In this document: positions 45,968-54,228 of the stretch, piece by piece | How the letters are laid out: every line of letters begins with the position of its first letter | How positions within the stretch are numbered: the stretch's first letter is position 1 | Origin: a virus | IMG/VR virus record: IMGVR_UViG_3300030202_003733 | Location: 109,201 to 173,200 of that record | DNA: 64,000 nt | Strand: one strand, 5' to 3' | Notes under the pieces: generated by a model | Seen by the model: only the letters and a program-made list of their open reading frames with translations | Told to the model about the DNA's origin: nothing | Database searches by the model: none | Made by a program: the position numbers and the translations under genes

Positions 45968-46752
45968 CAAGTAATCCCCCTCGACATCCAGTCTGACATG
46001 TCGCTAGTTTTTAGTAAATACCTCAGAACATCAGGTGGAGACCCGCTTCTCATCATTGCTTGTATTGTATCTAATTGGTAACCGGTGTCTATTTCCAATG
46101 TATAATCAGTTACTAAAGGAAATACTTTACTACCAAATGCCTGTCCGTGAGCGGACAAAGTTTCTGGTTTTACTAAATCGATGTAGCCATTCGGCTGATA
46201 TGCTTTTGGGAAGACTTGTCGAGGAAGATTTGTGTAATTTTTATTCCCGTTAAAATCCTCAAAAAATCCCTTAAAGTATTTTTGTCCTAATTTTAAACAC
46301 TTGTACGGGGACTCTGGAAGCTCGTGTGCAGACCTAGCTGCCGTAGACTCGGCGTACTCAGCGCTGTTTTGATATAAATCTATGTAATCATCTATTTTTT
46401 TTGGATCTCTAATCGGTGTGGTGGGCCTAATAAAGGCTATACACTCTTCCTCCCCTCCCCCTTCATAGTAGCCCTGCTTTGTCAAAAAATGATTAATAAC
46501 ATCAAAATCGGTGGATGTGTCGGTTGCATATCTTGCGGGTCTCATAAATGGAACTTCAGCACCATATTTTATTGCTTCCCTTGCTATTTCATCACTATCC
46601 GTAGATACAACTATCCTATCTATTCTTTTTGACATTTTACAGGCAGCTATGGAATACGCTATTAGCGGAAACCCTACCACCTTTGCGATATTCTTTCTAG
46701 GGACGCCCTTGCTGCCGCCCCGTGCAGGAATAAGGGCTGTTATTCCGGCCAC
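45967..46752 (-). CDS. CMP-nonulosonate cytidylyltransferase, NeuA-like (261 aa)
   Basis: Start is GTG 46752, with AGGAATC before it, and a 13-nt overlap with the NeuB-like gene. The signature IPARGGSKGVPRKNI at about residues 7-21 is the CTP-binding motif of NeuA/KdsB-family enzymes. VVSTDSDEIAREAIKYG and FIRPTTPIRDPKKID (about 108-122) are the other conserved elements. Size (261) is slightly larger than NeuA (about 225) and in the legionaminate/pseudaminate range. It should transfer CMP to a nonulosonic acid made by the adjacent NeuB-like enzyme. Confidence 0.86.
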   Translation of the reverse strand: MAGITALIPARGGSKGVPRKNIAKVVGFPLIAYSIAACKMSKRIDRIVVSTDSDEIAREAIKYGAEVPFMRPARYATDTSTDFDVINHFLTKQGYYEGGGEEECIAFIRPTTPIRDPKKIDDYIDLYQNSAEYAESTAARSAHELPESPYKCLKLGQKYFKGFFEDFNGNKNYTNLPRQVFPKAYQPNGYIDLVKPETLSAHGQAFGSKVFPLVTDYTLEIDTGYQLDTIQAMMRSGSPPDVLRYLLKTSDMSDWMSRGIT

Positions 46753-47579
46753 TGATGATTCCTAAGTTTATCTCTGACCGGAACTTCCGACTCTTGCACA
46801 GTCTTTGTGGGGCTGCCAAGGGACAGTTCTACTGTCCTAATATCTTTAACCAGTCTCGTTAGATCATCTAATTCAATAGACGCAGGCTGGTCCGAGCCAT
46901 ACATGGTTTTATCAAGTGTAATGTGCCTCTCGATACAGGTAGCGCCCATGGCGGCTGCCGAGACGGATACAATACGGCCAGTCTCATGGCCACTATAACC
47001 AGCGGCACACTTAAATACATCCCTAAGCGTCCACATAGCCCTTAAGTTAGCGGCCTCATTCTTCATAGGATAAGTGCTATTACAATGCATTAATGTAAAT
47101 GGACAATCGTGATGATTAAATGTGTTTACAACACGCTCAATTTCTTCCATAGTGCTCATGCCTGTGGAAATAAATGTGTGCCTGCCTTCCCTAGCAATTT
47201 CCTCAACCAGTTCCTTATATGTTAGAAGCGCCGAAGCGATCTTGTTGTGTTTCAGATTGTACTGCTTTAAAAAGTCTTGACTTTTTAAATCCCAAGCAGA
47301 GGCAAACCAATCGATTCCCACCGCTTTACAATACCGATCAATTTCATCATATTCTTGCTTTCCAAATTCGAGCCCAAGTTTTTGCTCTCTATTGGTTGTC
47401 CCCCAGGGGCTTTCTCTCGGTCTGTCCAAATCAGCTTTCGTATAGACTTTTTCTACACACCTCTTTTGAAATTTAACAGCGTCACAGCCTGCTCTGACCG
47501 CACCATCAATCATCTTCTTAGCGATGTCTAAATCGCCATTATGGTTAATACCAATTTCTGCTATAATATAAACACTCAT
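46740..47579 (-). CDS. Nonulosonic acid synthase, NeuB-like, lacking C-terminal SAF domain (279 aa)
   Basis: TIM-barrel NeuB core: N-terminal IIAEIGINHNGDLDIAKKMI, CDAVKFQKRCVEKVYTK (PEP/metal contact), the S-T-G-M-S-T-M-E-E-I loop near residue 140 and AAGYSGHETGR (about 194-204). Family members are about 345 aa with a C-terminal antifreeze-like SAF domain that contributes an active-site Arg from the partner subunit. This one ends about 65 residues early, just after the barrel, so that domain is missing. It condenses PEP with a 6-carbon amino sugar to form sialic, legionaminic or pseudaminic-type acid. The substrate is not determinable. AGGAG precedes ATG 47579, and the promoter at 47595-47623 is upstream. 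Confidence 0.85.
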   Translation of the reverse strand: MSVYIIAEIGINHNGDLDIAKKMIDGAVRAGCDAVKFQKRCVEKVYTKADLDRPRESPWGTTNREQKLGLEFGKQEYDEIDRYCKAVGIDWFASAWDLKSQDFLKQYNLKHNKIASALLTYKELVEEIAREGRHTFISTGMSTMEEIERVVNTFNHHDCPFTLMHCNSTYPMKNEAANLRAMWTLRDVFKCAAGYSGHETGRIVSVSAAAMGATCIERHITLDKTMYGSDQPASIELDDLTRLVKDIRTVELSLGSPTKTVQESEVPVRDKLRNHQWPE

Positions 47580-47594
47580 AATAACTCCTAATGT

Positions 47595-47623
47595 ATACTA
47601 ACTCTTAACAACAATAATGTCAA
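47595..47623 (-). promoter_or_regulatory. Candidate sigma70-type promoter upstream of neuB-like gene
   Basis: On the minus strand TTGACA (47623-47618) is followed by 17 nt and TAGTAT (47600-47595), a consensus -35 box with a fair -10. Transcription would start around 47588 and reach ATG 47579 after about 10 nt. The TGA of the -35 box is the stop codon of the upstream DUF115 gene. This could split the glycan island into two units. It is a sequence match only. Confidence 0.4.
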
Positions 47624-48549
47624 GGCAATTCTCCTTTTACAAAAACATCGTGCCAAGAGCTTCTGTCTAAATTGATAATTTCAATATCAAGCTTCTCGGC
47701 ACTCTCCTTTATAATTTTCATATCGTCTAATATAAAATCCCTAAAAACGTGCTTCCAGTGGCCAACGTTTGGAAAATTTATTGGTAAATTAGCGTCTGTA
47801 TTTGCATAACCAACACTATAATCAAGGTCCATTCCGGTAATATATATTGGGTTACAACCCATATGTATTGCTAACATAATAGCAAACATACCCACTGTTT
47901 GACCTGGGCCTGCGTGTTTGTTGTGCCCTGATATCTCCTGTAGGTGTTCTTGAAGGGTTTTATTTATAAAATGATCACAACAATCACCGTGTGACCTCCA
48001 AGCGGGAGCTATGTGGCCATGCACTTGGGCAACCACGGGGTGTACTCCGTGTGTATTTGGTCGGCTCCACATTTGTGGATTGTTACCATAATCTCTATAG
48101 TCTAAATTTTTGTGGTTATCATAATGATGTTTAAAATTTTTAAGTATCTGTGAGCACTTGTGTTTCTTAAAATGTTTTGTATCGTAAGGCAAATAATCAC
48201 ATTTTAAATGTTTTTCTATAAAATCAAATTTCGTCAAGTCCGCTGTTGCGTTGTACAGCAGGGGAACATTGTATTTATTAAATACGTTCTTTGGATACCC
48301 ACGAGAGTTCCATATATGATTTTCTGTAATTGAATTTTTAATTGTAAATTCGCCGTTAGAAACAACCCAGTAATCAGGTTTTTCAGTAAAAAAACTGTAC
48401 CACTCGTTCACAGAAAATCTTAATAACTTTTCTTCTCTTTGTAGTTTTTCTATACGGTCCTTAGAAAAATTTAAACTAGGGCCATGACAAGCCACGACAC
48501 ATGGTTTGTCCTTATGAGAATTACGAATTGTATCAAGTTCTATTTTCAT
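47620..48549 (-). CDS. DUF115-family protein, possible nonulosonate glycosyltransferase (309 aa)
   Basis: Two features mark DUF115/Maf-like proteins: the N-terminal Rossmann segment DKPCVVACHGPSLNFSKDR (about residues 14-32) and the region IMLAIHMGCNPIYITGMDLDYS (about 226-247) near the C-terminal end of the domain. Maf proteins transfer pseudaminic or legionaminic acid to flagellin, and other DUF115 proteins sit in LPS clusters. Direct neighbourhood with the NeuB- and NeuA-like genes makes this a candidate nonulosonate transferase. No clear Shine-Dalgarno precedes ATG 48549, so translation may depend on the overlapping upstream gene (ATGA). Confidence 0.72.
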   Translation of the reverse strand: MKIELDTIRNSHKDKPCVVACHGPSLNFSKDRIEKLQREEKLLRFSVNEWYSFFTEKPDYWVVSNGEFTIKNSITENHIWNSRGYPKNVFNKYNVPLLYNATADLTKFDFIEKHLKCDYLPYDTKHFKKHKCSQILKNFKHHYDNHKNLDYRDYGNNPQMWSRPNTHGVHPVVAQVHGHIAPAWRSHGDCCDHFINKTLQEHLQEISGHNKHAGPGQTVGMFAIMLAIHMGCNPIYITGMDLDYSVGYANTDANLPINFPNVGHWKHVFRDFILDDMKIIKESAEKLDIEIINLDRSSWHDVFVKGELP

Positions 48550-49049
48550 ACTTTTAAAATTAAATCCACATACTTAGCTGAAATTTTTTCGCCGGGAACA
48601 GAGAAGCTTCGAACTAAACCAGAGTAGCCCACGTATCCTAATATGGCTTTAGCAGCGTCCTGGACAGATATGAGTTCCATAACTCCGCTAGGTTTGACCG
48701 AGCCTTCAGAGAGGCCTTTTATGACTGATTTGTGTGATATAAAAGTGGGAAGTCTTACGACTATGGACTTTAAAGAATTGGCCAGTAAATATGACTCTGC
48801 TGTGTGCTTATAATATGTATAATATGTTTCTTTTGTGGAACTAGTTGAAACAAATATAATTTTTTTATTTTTATGTTTCTCAACAAACTTCACAAATCTA
48901 TCGTACTCTTTTTTCTGTGAGCTTTCCGCTTTATTTGATACATTCCAAGTATGATAAATATAAACTTCGTCATCACAGGCAATAGAGTCTAAAATTAAAG
49001 CCAGAGAATTCCCTAGCTGACCCCTGCCCCCTACAAGCGTGACACTCAC
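48546..49049 (-). CDS. Short NAD-dependent epimerase/reductase-like protein (167 aa)
   Basis: Start is GTG 49049 with GGAAGAG upstream and a GTGA overlap with the GT2 gene. The N-terminus VTLVGGRGQLGNSLA is a Rossmann NAD(P) loop, IIFVSTSSTKE carries the Ser/Thr segment, and YTYYKHTAESY gives a Tyr-x3-Lys pair. At 167 aa it is about half the length of NDP-sugar epimerases, so the substrate domain is much reduced. It could be a dedicated reductase for a small intermediate or a degenerated epimerase. It is coupled on both sides. Confidence 0.7.
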   Translation of the reverse strand: MSVTLVGGRGQLGNSLALILDSIACDDEVYIYHTWNVSNKAESSQKKEYDRFVKFVEKHKNKKIIFVSTSSTKETYYTYYKHTAESYLLANSLKSIVVRLPTFISHKSVIKGLSEGSVKPSGVMELISVQDAAKAILGYVGYSGLVRSFSVPGEKISAKYVDLILKV

Positions 49050-49798
49050 AACTCTTCCAGCGGGCTACATCTTTTCATCCCCCTAATTCTTTGTTCCGTT
49101 GCGAGTTGTGTTGCGTGATCTACCTTATCAACATTTAATGGGTTGTCGCGATTATATACATAAAGAACTTTATTTATAAAATGACTTTTATGTCCCGCAA
49201 GTTCAAATAAGGGGTAAGTCCAAGCTAGGTCCCACGCGTACATAAAATGATGTTCTCTGTCGCCGGACTCTACAAAACACTCGTCACTAAGGCTATCCCA
49301 AAGTCCATATTTAAAAGTCTGTAAATGCGAAGTTGTCCATGGTGCTTCTCTAATACAGTTATTATCGATTACATAATCTGGAACTTTTTTAGAAAATTTG
49401 CCAACGATACCAGACGGGTATTCTACATAACTGCCGTAAGTCATCCAACAAGAGTGTTTGATATATTCTTCATTCAATATTTTAAGTGAATCTTTTGTGG
49501 CAAGCCAATCATCACCATGTAGCACAACGACAACATCCTCTTTACTGGGTGCAGTTGTTGAGAGTGCGCTGCGTATGTTCTCAAATGGGTATTTTTTTTC
49601 AGTGTTTTCTATTAAAAGAAATCTATCGTCGCCGTCAATTGTTTTTTTTATAATCTCCACCGATTCATCAGTAGATAAATCGTCAATAAGAATACACTGG
49701 AAATTTTTATAGCTCTGATGTTTAACACTCAATAACGTTTTTCTGATCCATTTATCGACATTATAGAAAGGTATGACCACTTTAAAATGATTAGACAC
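49046..49798 (-). CDS. Glycosyltransferase family 2 (250 aa)
   Basis: GT-A fold: N-terminal KVVIPFYNVDKWIRKTLLSV is the GT2 start, ILIDDLSTDESVEII binds the nucleotide, and VVVVLHGDDWLATKDSL contains the Asp-Asp metal-binding pair. GTG 49798 with GGAGG is the start, giving an 8-nt overlap with the upstream GT4-type gene. It is an inverting GT2, but donor and acceptor are not predictable. It carries a TATAAATA-like octamer at 49171-49178 that I do not regard as a promoter. Confidence 0.85.
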   Translation of the reverse strand: MSNHFKVVIPFYNVDKWIRKTLLSVKHQSYKNFQCILIDDLSTDESVEIIKKTIDGDDRFLLIENTEKKYPFENIRSALSTTAPSKEDVVVVLHGDDWLATKDSLKILNEEYIKHSCWMTYGSYVEYPSGIVGKFSKKVPDYVIDNNCIREAPWTTSHLQTFKYGLWDSLSDECFVESGDREHHFMYAWDLAWTYPLFELAGHKSHFINKVLYVYNRDNPLNVDKVDHATQLATEQRIRGMKRCSPLEEL

Positions 49799-50624
49799 CT
49801 AGTGCCTCCAACACCATAATTGGTATTTCGTCTCTTTTGTTTTCCATCAAATCTATCAAAGCCTCGCCCTTGTTGACAAACCAAGATTCGCCTGCGGCTC
49901 CTACTAAACTATTTGTTACTACTTTCATATTCATCATCCTTGCCTCCACAACTATCCTTGAGAGAGTCTCGGGCGTTTTAGGAAAGAAAACTAGTGTTTC
50001 ATTAGCACCAAGCTTTTCTAAAAATTGGTCATGTTCACAGGGCATTATTAATTCGTATTCTATTTTTTTTTCCGTACAATACTGCTTAGAGTGTTCTGTA
50101 CCTTTGTGCAATATATTAGAATACATAATGGAACTGCGACCAGATTTAGTGTTTTTAGACAAAAGACGTAATGTATCTAAAGTTTCTTTCGCCCACAAGT
50201 TGCCGCCAACACTAATAATATTGTTCATTTTTAAATTTTTCTTAACTATATTGGCATGAAAATCCGATTGGCAAAAAACAGCTTTTGCTGTTTTATAAAA
50301 CTCATAATTAATAATCGCTTTGTTCGGAGCCTTAAAATCTTTATAAGCAGCAGGGTTTCTATTGCGTAAATATTTGTGATCATGTTCATAAATAATATAT
50401 TTTTTTCTTTGAATCGCACTTTTGTTTTGTTCAGATAAATTTATAAAGTTAGAAACTATAATAGCATCACTGCTTAAAATATTGTATTCGCTAACCAAGT
50501 GGCTGTTCACACATAAAACTTCATGTCCTTTACTACGCAGTAAATCAATTAGAACTGAGTTGTTCAGTTCTCCGCCACCGTTAACTTGGTCTGCAAAGAA
50601 ATCTGCTATGAAATGAATTTTCAC
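49791..50624 (-). CDS. Glycosyltransferase, GT4-like (277 aa)
   Basis: GT-B-type protein. The N-terminal domain has the family opening IHFIADFFADQVNGGGELNNSVL, with a Gly-Gly loop for the acceptor side. In the C-terminal half ETLVFFPKTPETLSRIVVEARMMN is the E-x7-E-like donor segment. Length (277) is short for GT4 (usually 350-400). Start is GTG 50624, overlapping the upstream gene by GTGA. Donor sugar unknown. It is probably one of a series acting sequentially on the same glycan. Confidence 0.75.
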   Translation of the reverse strand: MKIHFIADFFADQVNGGGELNNSVLIDLLRSKGHEVLCVNSHLVSEYNILSSDAIIVSNFINLSEQNKSAIQRKKYIIYEHDHKYLRNRNPAAYKDFKAPNKAIINYEFYKTAKAVFCQSDFHANIVKKNLKMNNIISVGGNLWAKETLDTLRLLSKNTKSGRSSIMYSNILHKGTEHSKQYCTEKKIEYELIMPCEHDQFLEKLGANETLVFFPKTPETLSRIVVEARMMNMKVVTNSLVGAAGESWFVNKGEALIDLMENKRDEIPIMVLEALGV

Positions 50625-51886
50625 TCAAATACCTGCTCAGAGTTTTCTAGCTCGGAGAGCCAACTTTCCATTTCAATAAAATCAGGGCCACACATTGAGT
50701 TTGCAAATAATTCATATTGCTTCTCCGGAGCGAATTCGACACAAACGTGTTTATAGAGTTTTTTAGCCATAGACTTATATTTTTTATAGTTATTTCTAAC
50801 CTCACGCAGTCTCATTTTATAACTACCCCCGTCAGGATAGCACCACTGAGATCCTTCGACCAGAACATTCTCCCAAATCACCTCTTTTTGGATTGGGGCT
50901 ATATTATATTTAACCTTAGAAAACATGGCCTTTTTCTTCCTGCCCTTGTCTGGGGCGTATAGGAAATCCACTTGCCCACCCCAGTCTGTTGTTATAATCG
51001 GAAGTTCGTTGTAGGCAGCCTCAAAAATTGGAAGCCCAAAACCTTCGCCGTGTGTTAAAGAGATTAGTGCCTTTATTTTGGGGTGTCTATAAAGGCCAGT
51101 CATTTCTTCGTTGGTCATATCACCATGTAATAAATAAATCTTGCACTTTCTATCCCCATCTTTATACTCGTTTAGAATATTTGCAAGCCTACCTGTTGTG
51201 TAATTTTTATCCATGAGACAATTTTTCATAGAAAAAGTCTTTATTACAAGACCAACTTCTTGATCATAGTTTTCCTCAATGAACCACCTAATGGTATTCT
51301 CTAGATTTTTTCTCGGACCCCATTGAGCAACTACAAGATAATTAAAGTCGTACTCAAAATCAATATCAAGATCGGCGGGCTCATATGTCCGCGTTGGGTA
51401 GTTTACAACATCTATCGGTGTTTCCAACTTAAGTTCCACAGGCATGTTTGTGTTAGGGTTTGTACCTGTGTATGACGAATTTTCAAATCCCCACTTTGTA
51501 TGGTTTGATATTGCTATAATTCGGTCCATCATATTGCACTTTTCTAGCCATAAAGGCGAAACCCTTGTAGTTTCCACTCCTGCTGTATAGCCAATATTTA
51601 TCGGAGCCATTTGTTCCCATTCTTGTGGAATAGTTATCTGTAAGGAAATATCAAATTGACCGCCTTGTGATGCATAGATCCCTGTCGCCTTAATCCTCTC
51701 GTCTATCCACCTTCTTTCCTCAGTGTCATCACTAATCCAATTGCTACGACCCCACCCAACAGGGATTATATACACATCAAACCTGGAGTCTTCGAAGTGA
51801 CGAAGAGAACGTAGAGCAAATCTAGCTTGGACTCCATAACCGGTTTGTGAAAGGACCGGACCCCTGACTAATACCTTTTTTTTCAT
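50621..51886 (-). CDS. Glycosyltransferase, GT4-like (421 aa)
   Basis: The start is ATG 51886 with GGAG 5 nt upstream and an ATGA overlap; the longer frame starts at a TTG inside the previous gene. The N-terminus LSQTGYGVQARFALRSLR is the GT4 glycine-rich loop. Residues about 200-240 (LVVAQWGPRKNLENTIRWF) are the Rossmann start of the donor domain. LISLTHGEGFGLPIFEAAYNELPIITTDWGG (about 290-320) is the E-x7-E donor motif. Similar enzymes build LPS cores and capsules. Confidence 0.85.
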   Translation of the reverse strand: MKKKVLVRGPVLSQTGYGVQARFALRSLRHFEDSRFDVYIIPVGWGRSNWISDDTEERRWIDERIKATGIYASQGGQFDISLQITIPQEWEQMAPINIGYTAGVETTRVSPLWLEKCNMMDRIIAISNHTKWGFENSSYTGTNPNTNMPVELKLETPIDVVNYPTRTYEPADLDIDFEYDFNYLVVAQWGPRKNLENTIRWFIEENYDQEVGLVIKTFSMKNCLMDKNYTTGRLANILNEYKDGDRKCKIYLLHGDMTNEEMTGLYRHPKIKALISLTHGEGFGLPIFEAAYNELPIITTDWGGQVDFLYAPDKGRKKKAMFSKVKYNIAPIQKEVIWENVLVEGSQWCYPDGGSYKMRLREVRNNYKKYKSMAKKLYKHVCVEFAPEKQYELFANSMCGPDFIEMESWLSELENSEQVFE

Positions 51887-53130
51887 TTCATCTCCAAACA
51901 GTCCCAAGCACTGTAATGTTTTCGGTTTGCCCAGGAACCATATTTTTCATGTACATTCAACATTAGATCCGTCCACCTCTTTTCGAAATCATCAAAACTA
52001 TAATTTGCTTTTATGTGTTCTTTGCCCAGTTTAGAAAGCTTATTTCTCTCTTTCTTGCTCATTTTGTACATTTTATGAAGAGCGTCCAAGAAATCTTTTT
52101 TACCAACTCGATCCTCGTTTATATACGGAACCTGTTGTGAGCCTATAACCACCTTCGAAGCTGGCTCTATCCCAATTCCAAACCACTTTTCGCCGTCAGT
52201 GACCTGCTCTTGTAAGCCACCAGTCATATTAACAATGATTGGGGTACCACAACTAAGAGACTCTAGTGTGGCCAAACCAAAGCCCTCAGCGTCAGAAATA
52301 TTAATAGTACATTCAGCCGCATTATAAAGTCTACCCAAGTGTTCGGGCGCTAATTTTTGCGACGAGATCAATATGCTTTTCGAATTTAACACATTAATTA
52401 ATTGTGGTAAATCTTGCCCATGCTGGTCTCTAGGGTCTGTGTGCATAATGAGTTTTACTTTGTCTTCACCAACCTCTTTGGCAAATTCATCAAACCACCA
52501 AAGTACCGTTCCAGATAATTTTCTTCTTGCGTTGCGGTTGTTCCAGAAAAATATAAATTCATCCCCCATATTATGTTCTTTTTTAAATTCATCAATCTCT
52601 TTTTTAGGGATTTGATGAAAGAAATCTTCATTAACGGCATGAGGGATGTGATGAAGATCTACCTCCGGGGCCACTTCTTTGACAATATTATTTGTGACCT
52701 TTGATATGGATACAATCACATCGTTGGATAGATAAAATTGCCTGTTAAAGTGCGGTGCTGGGTAATTATCCCATACATGGTAGTATACCATTGGGACATT
52801 TTTTCTAATCTCATTATCCATTTCCCATAACCAAGGGAAAAATCTAGGATCCGTCATAAACCATAAAATGTCTGGTTTTTCGTTCCAGATAACAGAGCGA
52901 ACGATTTCTTGATTTCCATAACCATCAACTGGGAAGATAACAAAATCTTGCCCATACGGGTCAACATGAACAGGTTGATAATTATCGTGTTTAACCGCGC
53001 CTCCTAAACACCGAAAGGAAAATTTTCCTGTTTTTAGTAGCGCCTCTATCATATATTTAGTTTGTGTCCCCACACCGGAAGGCGATAGGGGGTGGTCCGC
53101 AATGACTAAGACCTTTATTTTTTTATCCAT
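51883..53130 (-). CDS. Glycosyltransferase, GT4-like (415 aa)
   Basis: GT-B fold: N-terminal VLVIADHPLSPSGVGTQTKYMIEAL is the acceptor-domain glycine loop. The donor site is NISDAEGFGLATLESLSCGTPIIVNMTGG (about residues 275-305), with the Glu pair 7-8 residues apart. Length is full for the family. TGAGGAAACA precedes ATG 53130. It is the first gene of the island in transcription order and lies 7 nt from the Cas4-like nuclease, so it probably shares its message with the PhoH-region genes. Confidence 0.86.
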   Translation of the reverse strand: MDKKIKVLVIADHPLSPSGVGTQTKYMIEALLKTGKFSFRCLGGAVKHDNYQPVHVDPYGQDFVIFPVDGYGNQEIVRSVIWNEKPDILWFMTDPRFFPWLWEMDNEIRKNVPMVYYHVWDNYPAPHFNRQFYLSNDVIVSISKVTNNIVKEVAPEVDLHHIPHAVNEDFFHQIPKKEIDEFKKEHNMGDEFIFFWNNRNARRKLSGTVLWWFDEFAKEVGEDKVKLIMHTDPRDQHGQDLPQLINVLNSKSILISSQKLAPEHLGRLYNAAECTINISDAEGFGLATLESLSCGTPIIVNMTGGLQEQVTDGEKWFGIGIEPASKVVIGSQQVPYINEDRVGKKDFLDALHKMYKMSKKERNKLSKLGKEHIKANYSFDDFEKRWTDLMLNVHEKYGSWANRKHYSAWDCLEMK

Positions 53131-53137
53131 TGTTTCC

Positions 53138-53920
53138 TCATGTACAATGCTCTGTATTTTTGAACGGACAATACAGGCAAGACAGTCTATTTTTTATAGA
53201 CACTCCATTTTGTATATTATACAACGCTTGATCTAAAAAGTCAAGTGAATTTTTTGTTTTTCTTTCTCCGCTAGTTACCCTGAACAACTCGATTCTATCT
53301 TTTTTAGCTGTTCTCTTTATCAAACCAAAGTGTGTTGATACACACCTAGTGTCTATACCGAGGTGTTTGGCATAAAAATATTTATAATATACCAACTGCC
53401 TAGTGAGGAGCGTATTATTTTTCTTACGAGCATTCCACCCCCAAGTGCAAGTTTTCCAATCTATGACGTGGTAATGGCCTTTTCCATCTTTAAGGATAAG
53501 ATCAATATATCCTTTAAAGTTGTAGTCCTCAATTTCTGTTTCTAGGATTGGGTGCATTAATGCAAATTCCGTGTCAACCAACGACCAACCATCTTTGTCT
53601 TTGAAATAAGCATCTAGCGCAGGAATCACCGATTCAAAAACTCCATTTACTTGTTGCCTCATTTCTTCCGCTAAGGAACTATCCAAATCAATCGAGTTAT
53701 CTTTTAATTCTTCATTAAATCTTAAGTGAAAATACGCATACGGATCCGCTGTGACCTGCTCGTTATTCTGTAGAATATTCTCTGCCGTATCGTGAACAGC
53801 AGTGCCAAATGCAGAATACTCATTACCAGTTCTGGAGTCTAGCTTATCAAGGTAAATAAGCTTATGCCTCCACGGGCATTCGGCCCAGTTTTTTAATTCT
53901 GAAAAAGAAATATGTGGCAA
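53138..53920 (-). CDS. PD-(D/E)XK nuclease, Cas4/RecB-like with Fe-S Cys (260 aa)
   Basis: Start is TTG 53920 behind GGGGGG. The N-terminal HISFSELKNWAECPWRHKL is the typical opening of Cas4/RecB-type nucleases, with C15. H43 occurs in FGTAVHDTAE, and the catalytic core is a YIDLI Asp plus VIDWKT (Asp-x-Lys). The C-terminus has C-x2-C-x7-C in LSCLYCPFKNTEHCT. With C15 these give the four Cys of a [4Fe-4S] Cas4-type cluster. No Cas1, Cas2 or CRISPR array is present, so this is a phage DNA-processing or recombination nuclease. Family assignment is strong; substrate polarity is not known. Confidence 0.85.
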   Translation of the reverse strand: MPHISFSELKNWAECPWRHKLIYLDKLDSRTGNEYSAFGTAVHDTAENILQNNEQVTADPYAYFHLRFNEELKDNSIDLDSSLAEEMRQQVNGVFESVIPALDAYFKDKDGWSLVDTEFALMHPILETEIEDYNFKGYIDLILKDGKGHYHVIDWKTCTWGWNARKKNNTLLTRQLVYYKYFYAKHLGIDTRCVSTHFGLIKRTAKKDRIELFRVTSGERKTKNSLDFLDQALYNIQNGVSIKNRLSCLYCPFKNTEHCT

Positions 53921-53931
53921 AAACCCCCCAA

Positions 53932-54228
53932 TTATTTTTTGTTGGTTTTGGCACTTTTCCGTGGTGCCTTCTGTGGTGTAACTCGTTTTTGCTGCGTTGG
54001 CAAATTAAAAATCCACCGACCGCGTATTCTGTTTGCCTTTCTGTCAGAAACAATATCAGGACGCTCTACACACTCACCTACTTTAACATCTCTCTTCTTT
54101 AATTCATTCAAAATATCACTAGTATCACAAATGGTTACCTTTTCGCCCTTGTGACGGACAGCCAGTTCTACGTCTAAAATTATTTTTTCTTCATCGTGCT
54201 CTATATCAAATCTTTTATAATTAATCAT
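53932..54228 (-). CDS. Small basic-tailed phage protein (98 aa)
   Basis: GAGGAAATAG precedes ATG 54228, overlapping the upstream zincin by 8 nt. The N-terminal half is a mixed alpha/beta segment (FDIEHDEEKIILDVELAV, KKRDVKVGECVERPD), and the last 20 residues are Lys/Arg/Thr-rich (QKRVTPQKAPRKSAKTNKK), suggesting nucleic-acid contact. There is one Cys. No family recognised; it is coupled to the Cas4-like nuclease downstream (11-nt gap). Confidence 0.6.
   Translation of the reverse strand: MINYKRFDIEHDEEKIILDVELAVRHKGEKVTICDTSDILNELKKRDVKVGECVERPDIVSDRKANRIRGRWIFNLPTQQKRVTPQKAPRKSAKTNKK

Noticed and set aside
30394-53130. The sugar island as a piece of host chromosome joined by assembly error
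   Set aside because: Gene orientation, tight overlaps and 7- and 12-nt junctions to phage genes on both sides argue against it, though coverage data would be needed to exclude it fully.
7783-53386. Minus-strand TATAAATA octamers at 7783-7790, 47961-47968, 49171-49178 and 53379-53386, matching the T4 late promoter
   Set aside because: All lie inside genes and 120 nt or more from the next start, so they are probably chance matches in AT-rich sequence.
53138-53920. Cas4-like gene as part of a CRISPR system
   Set aside because: No Cas1, Cas2, effector or repeat array is visible; stand-alone phage Cas4-type nucleases are well known.
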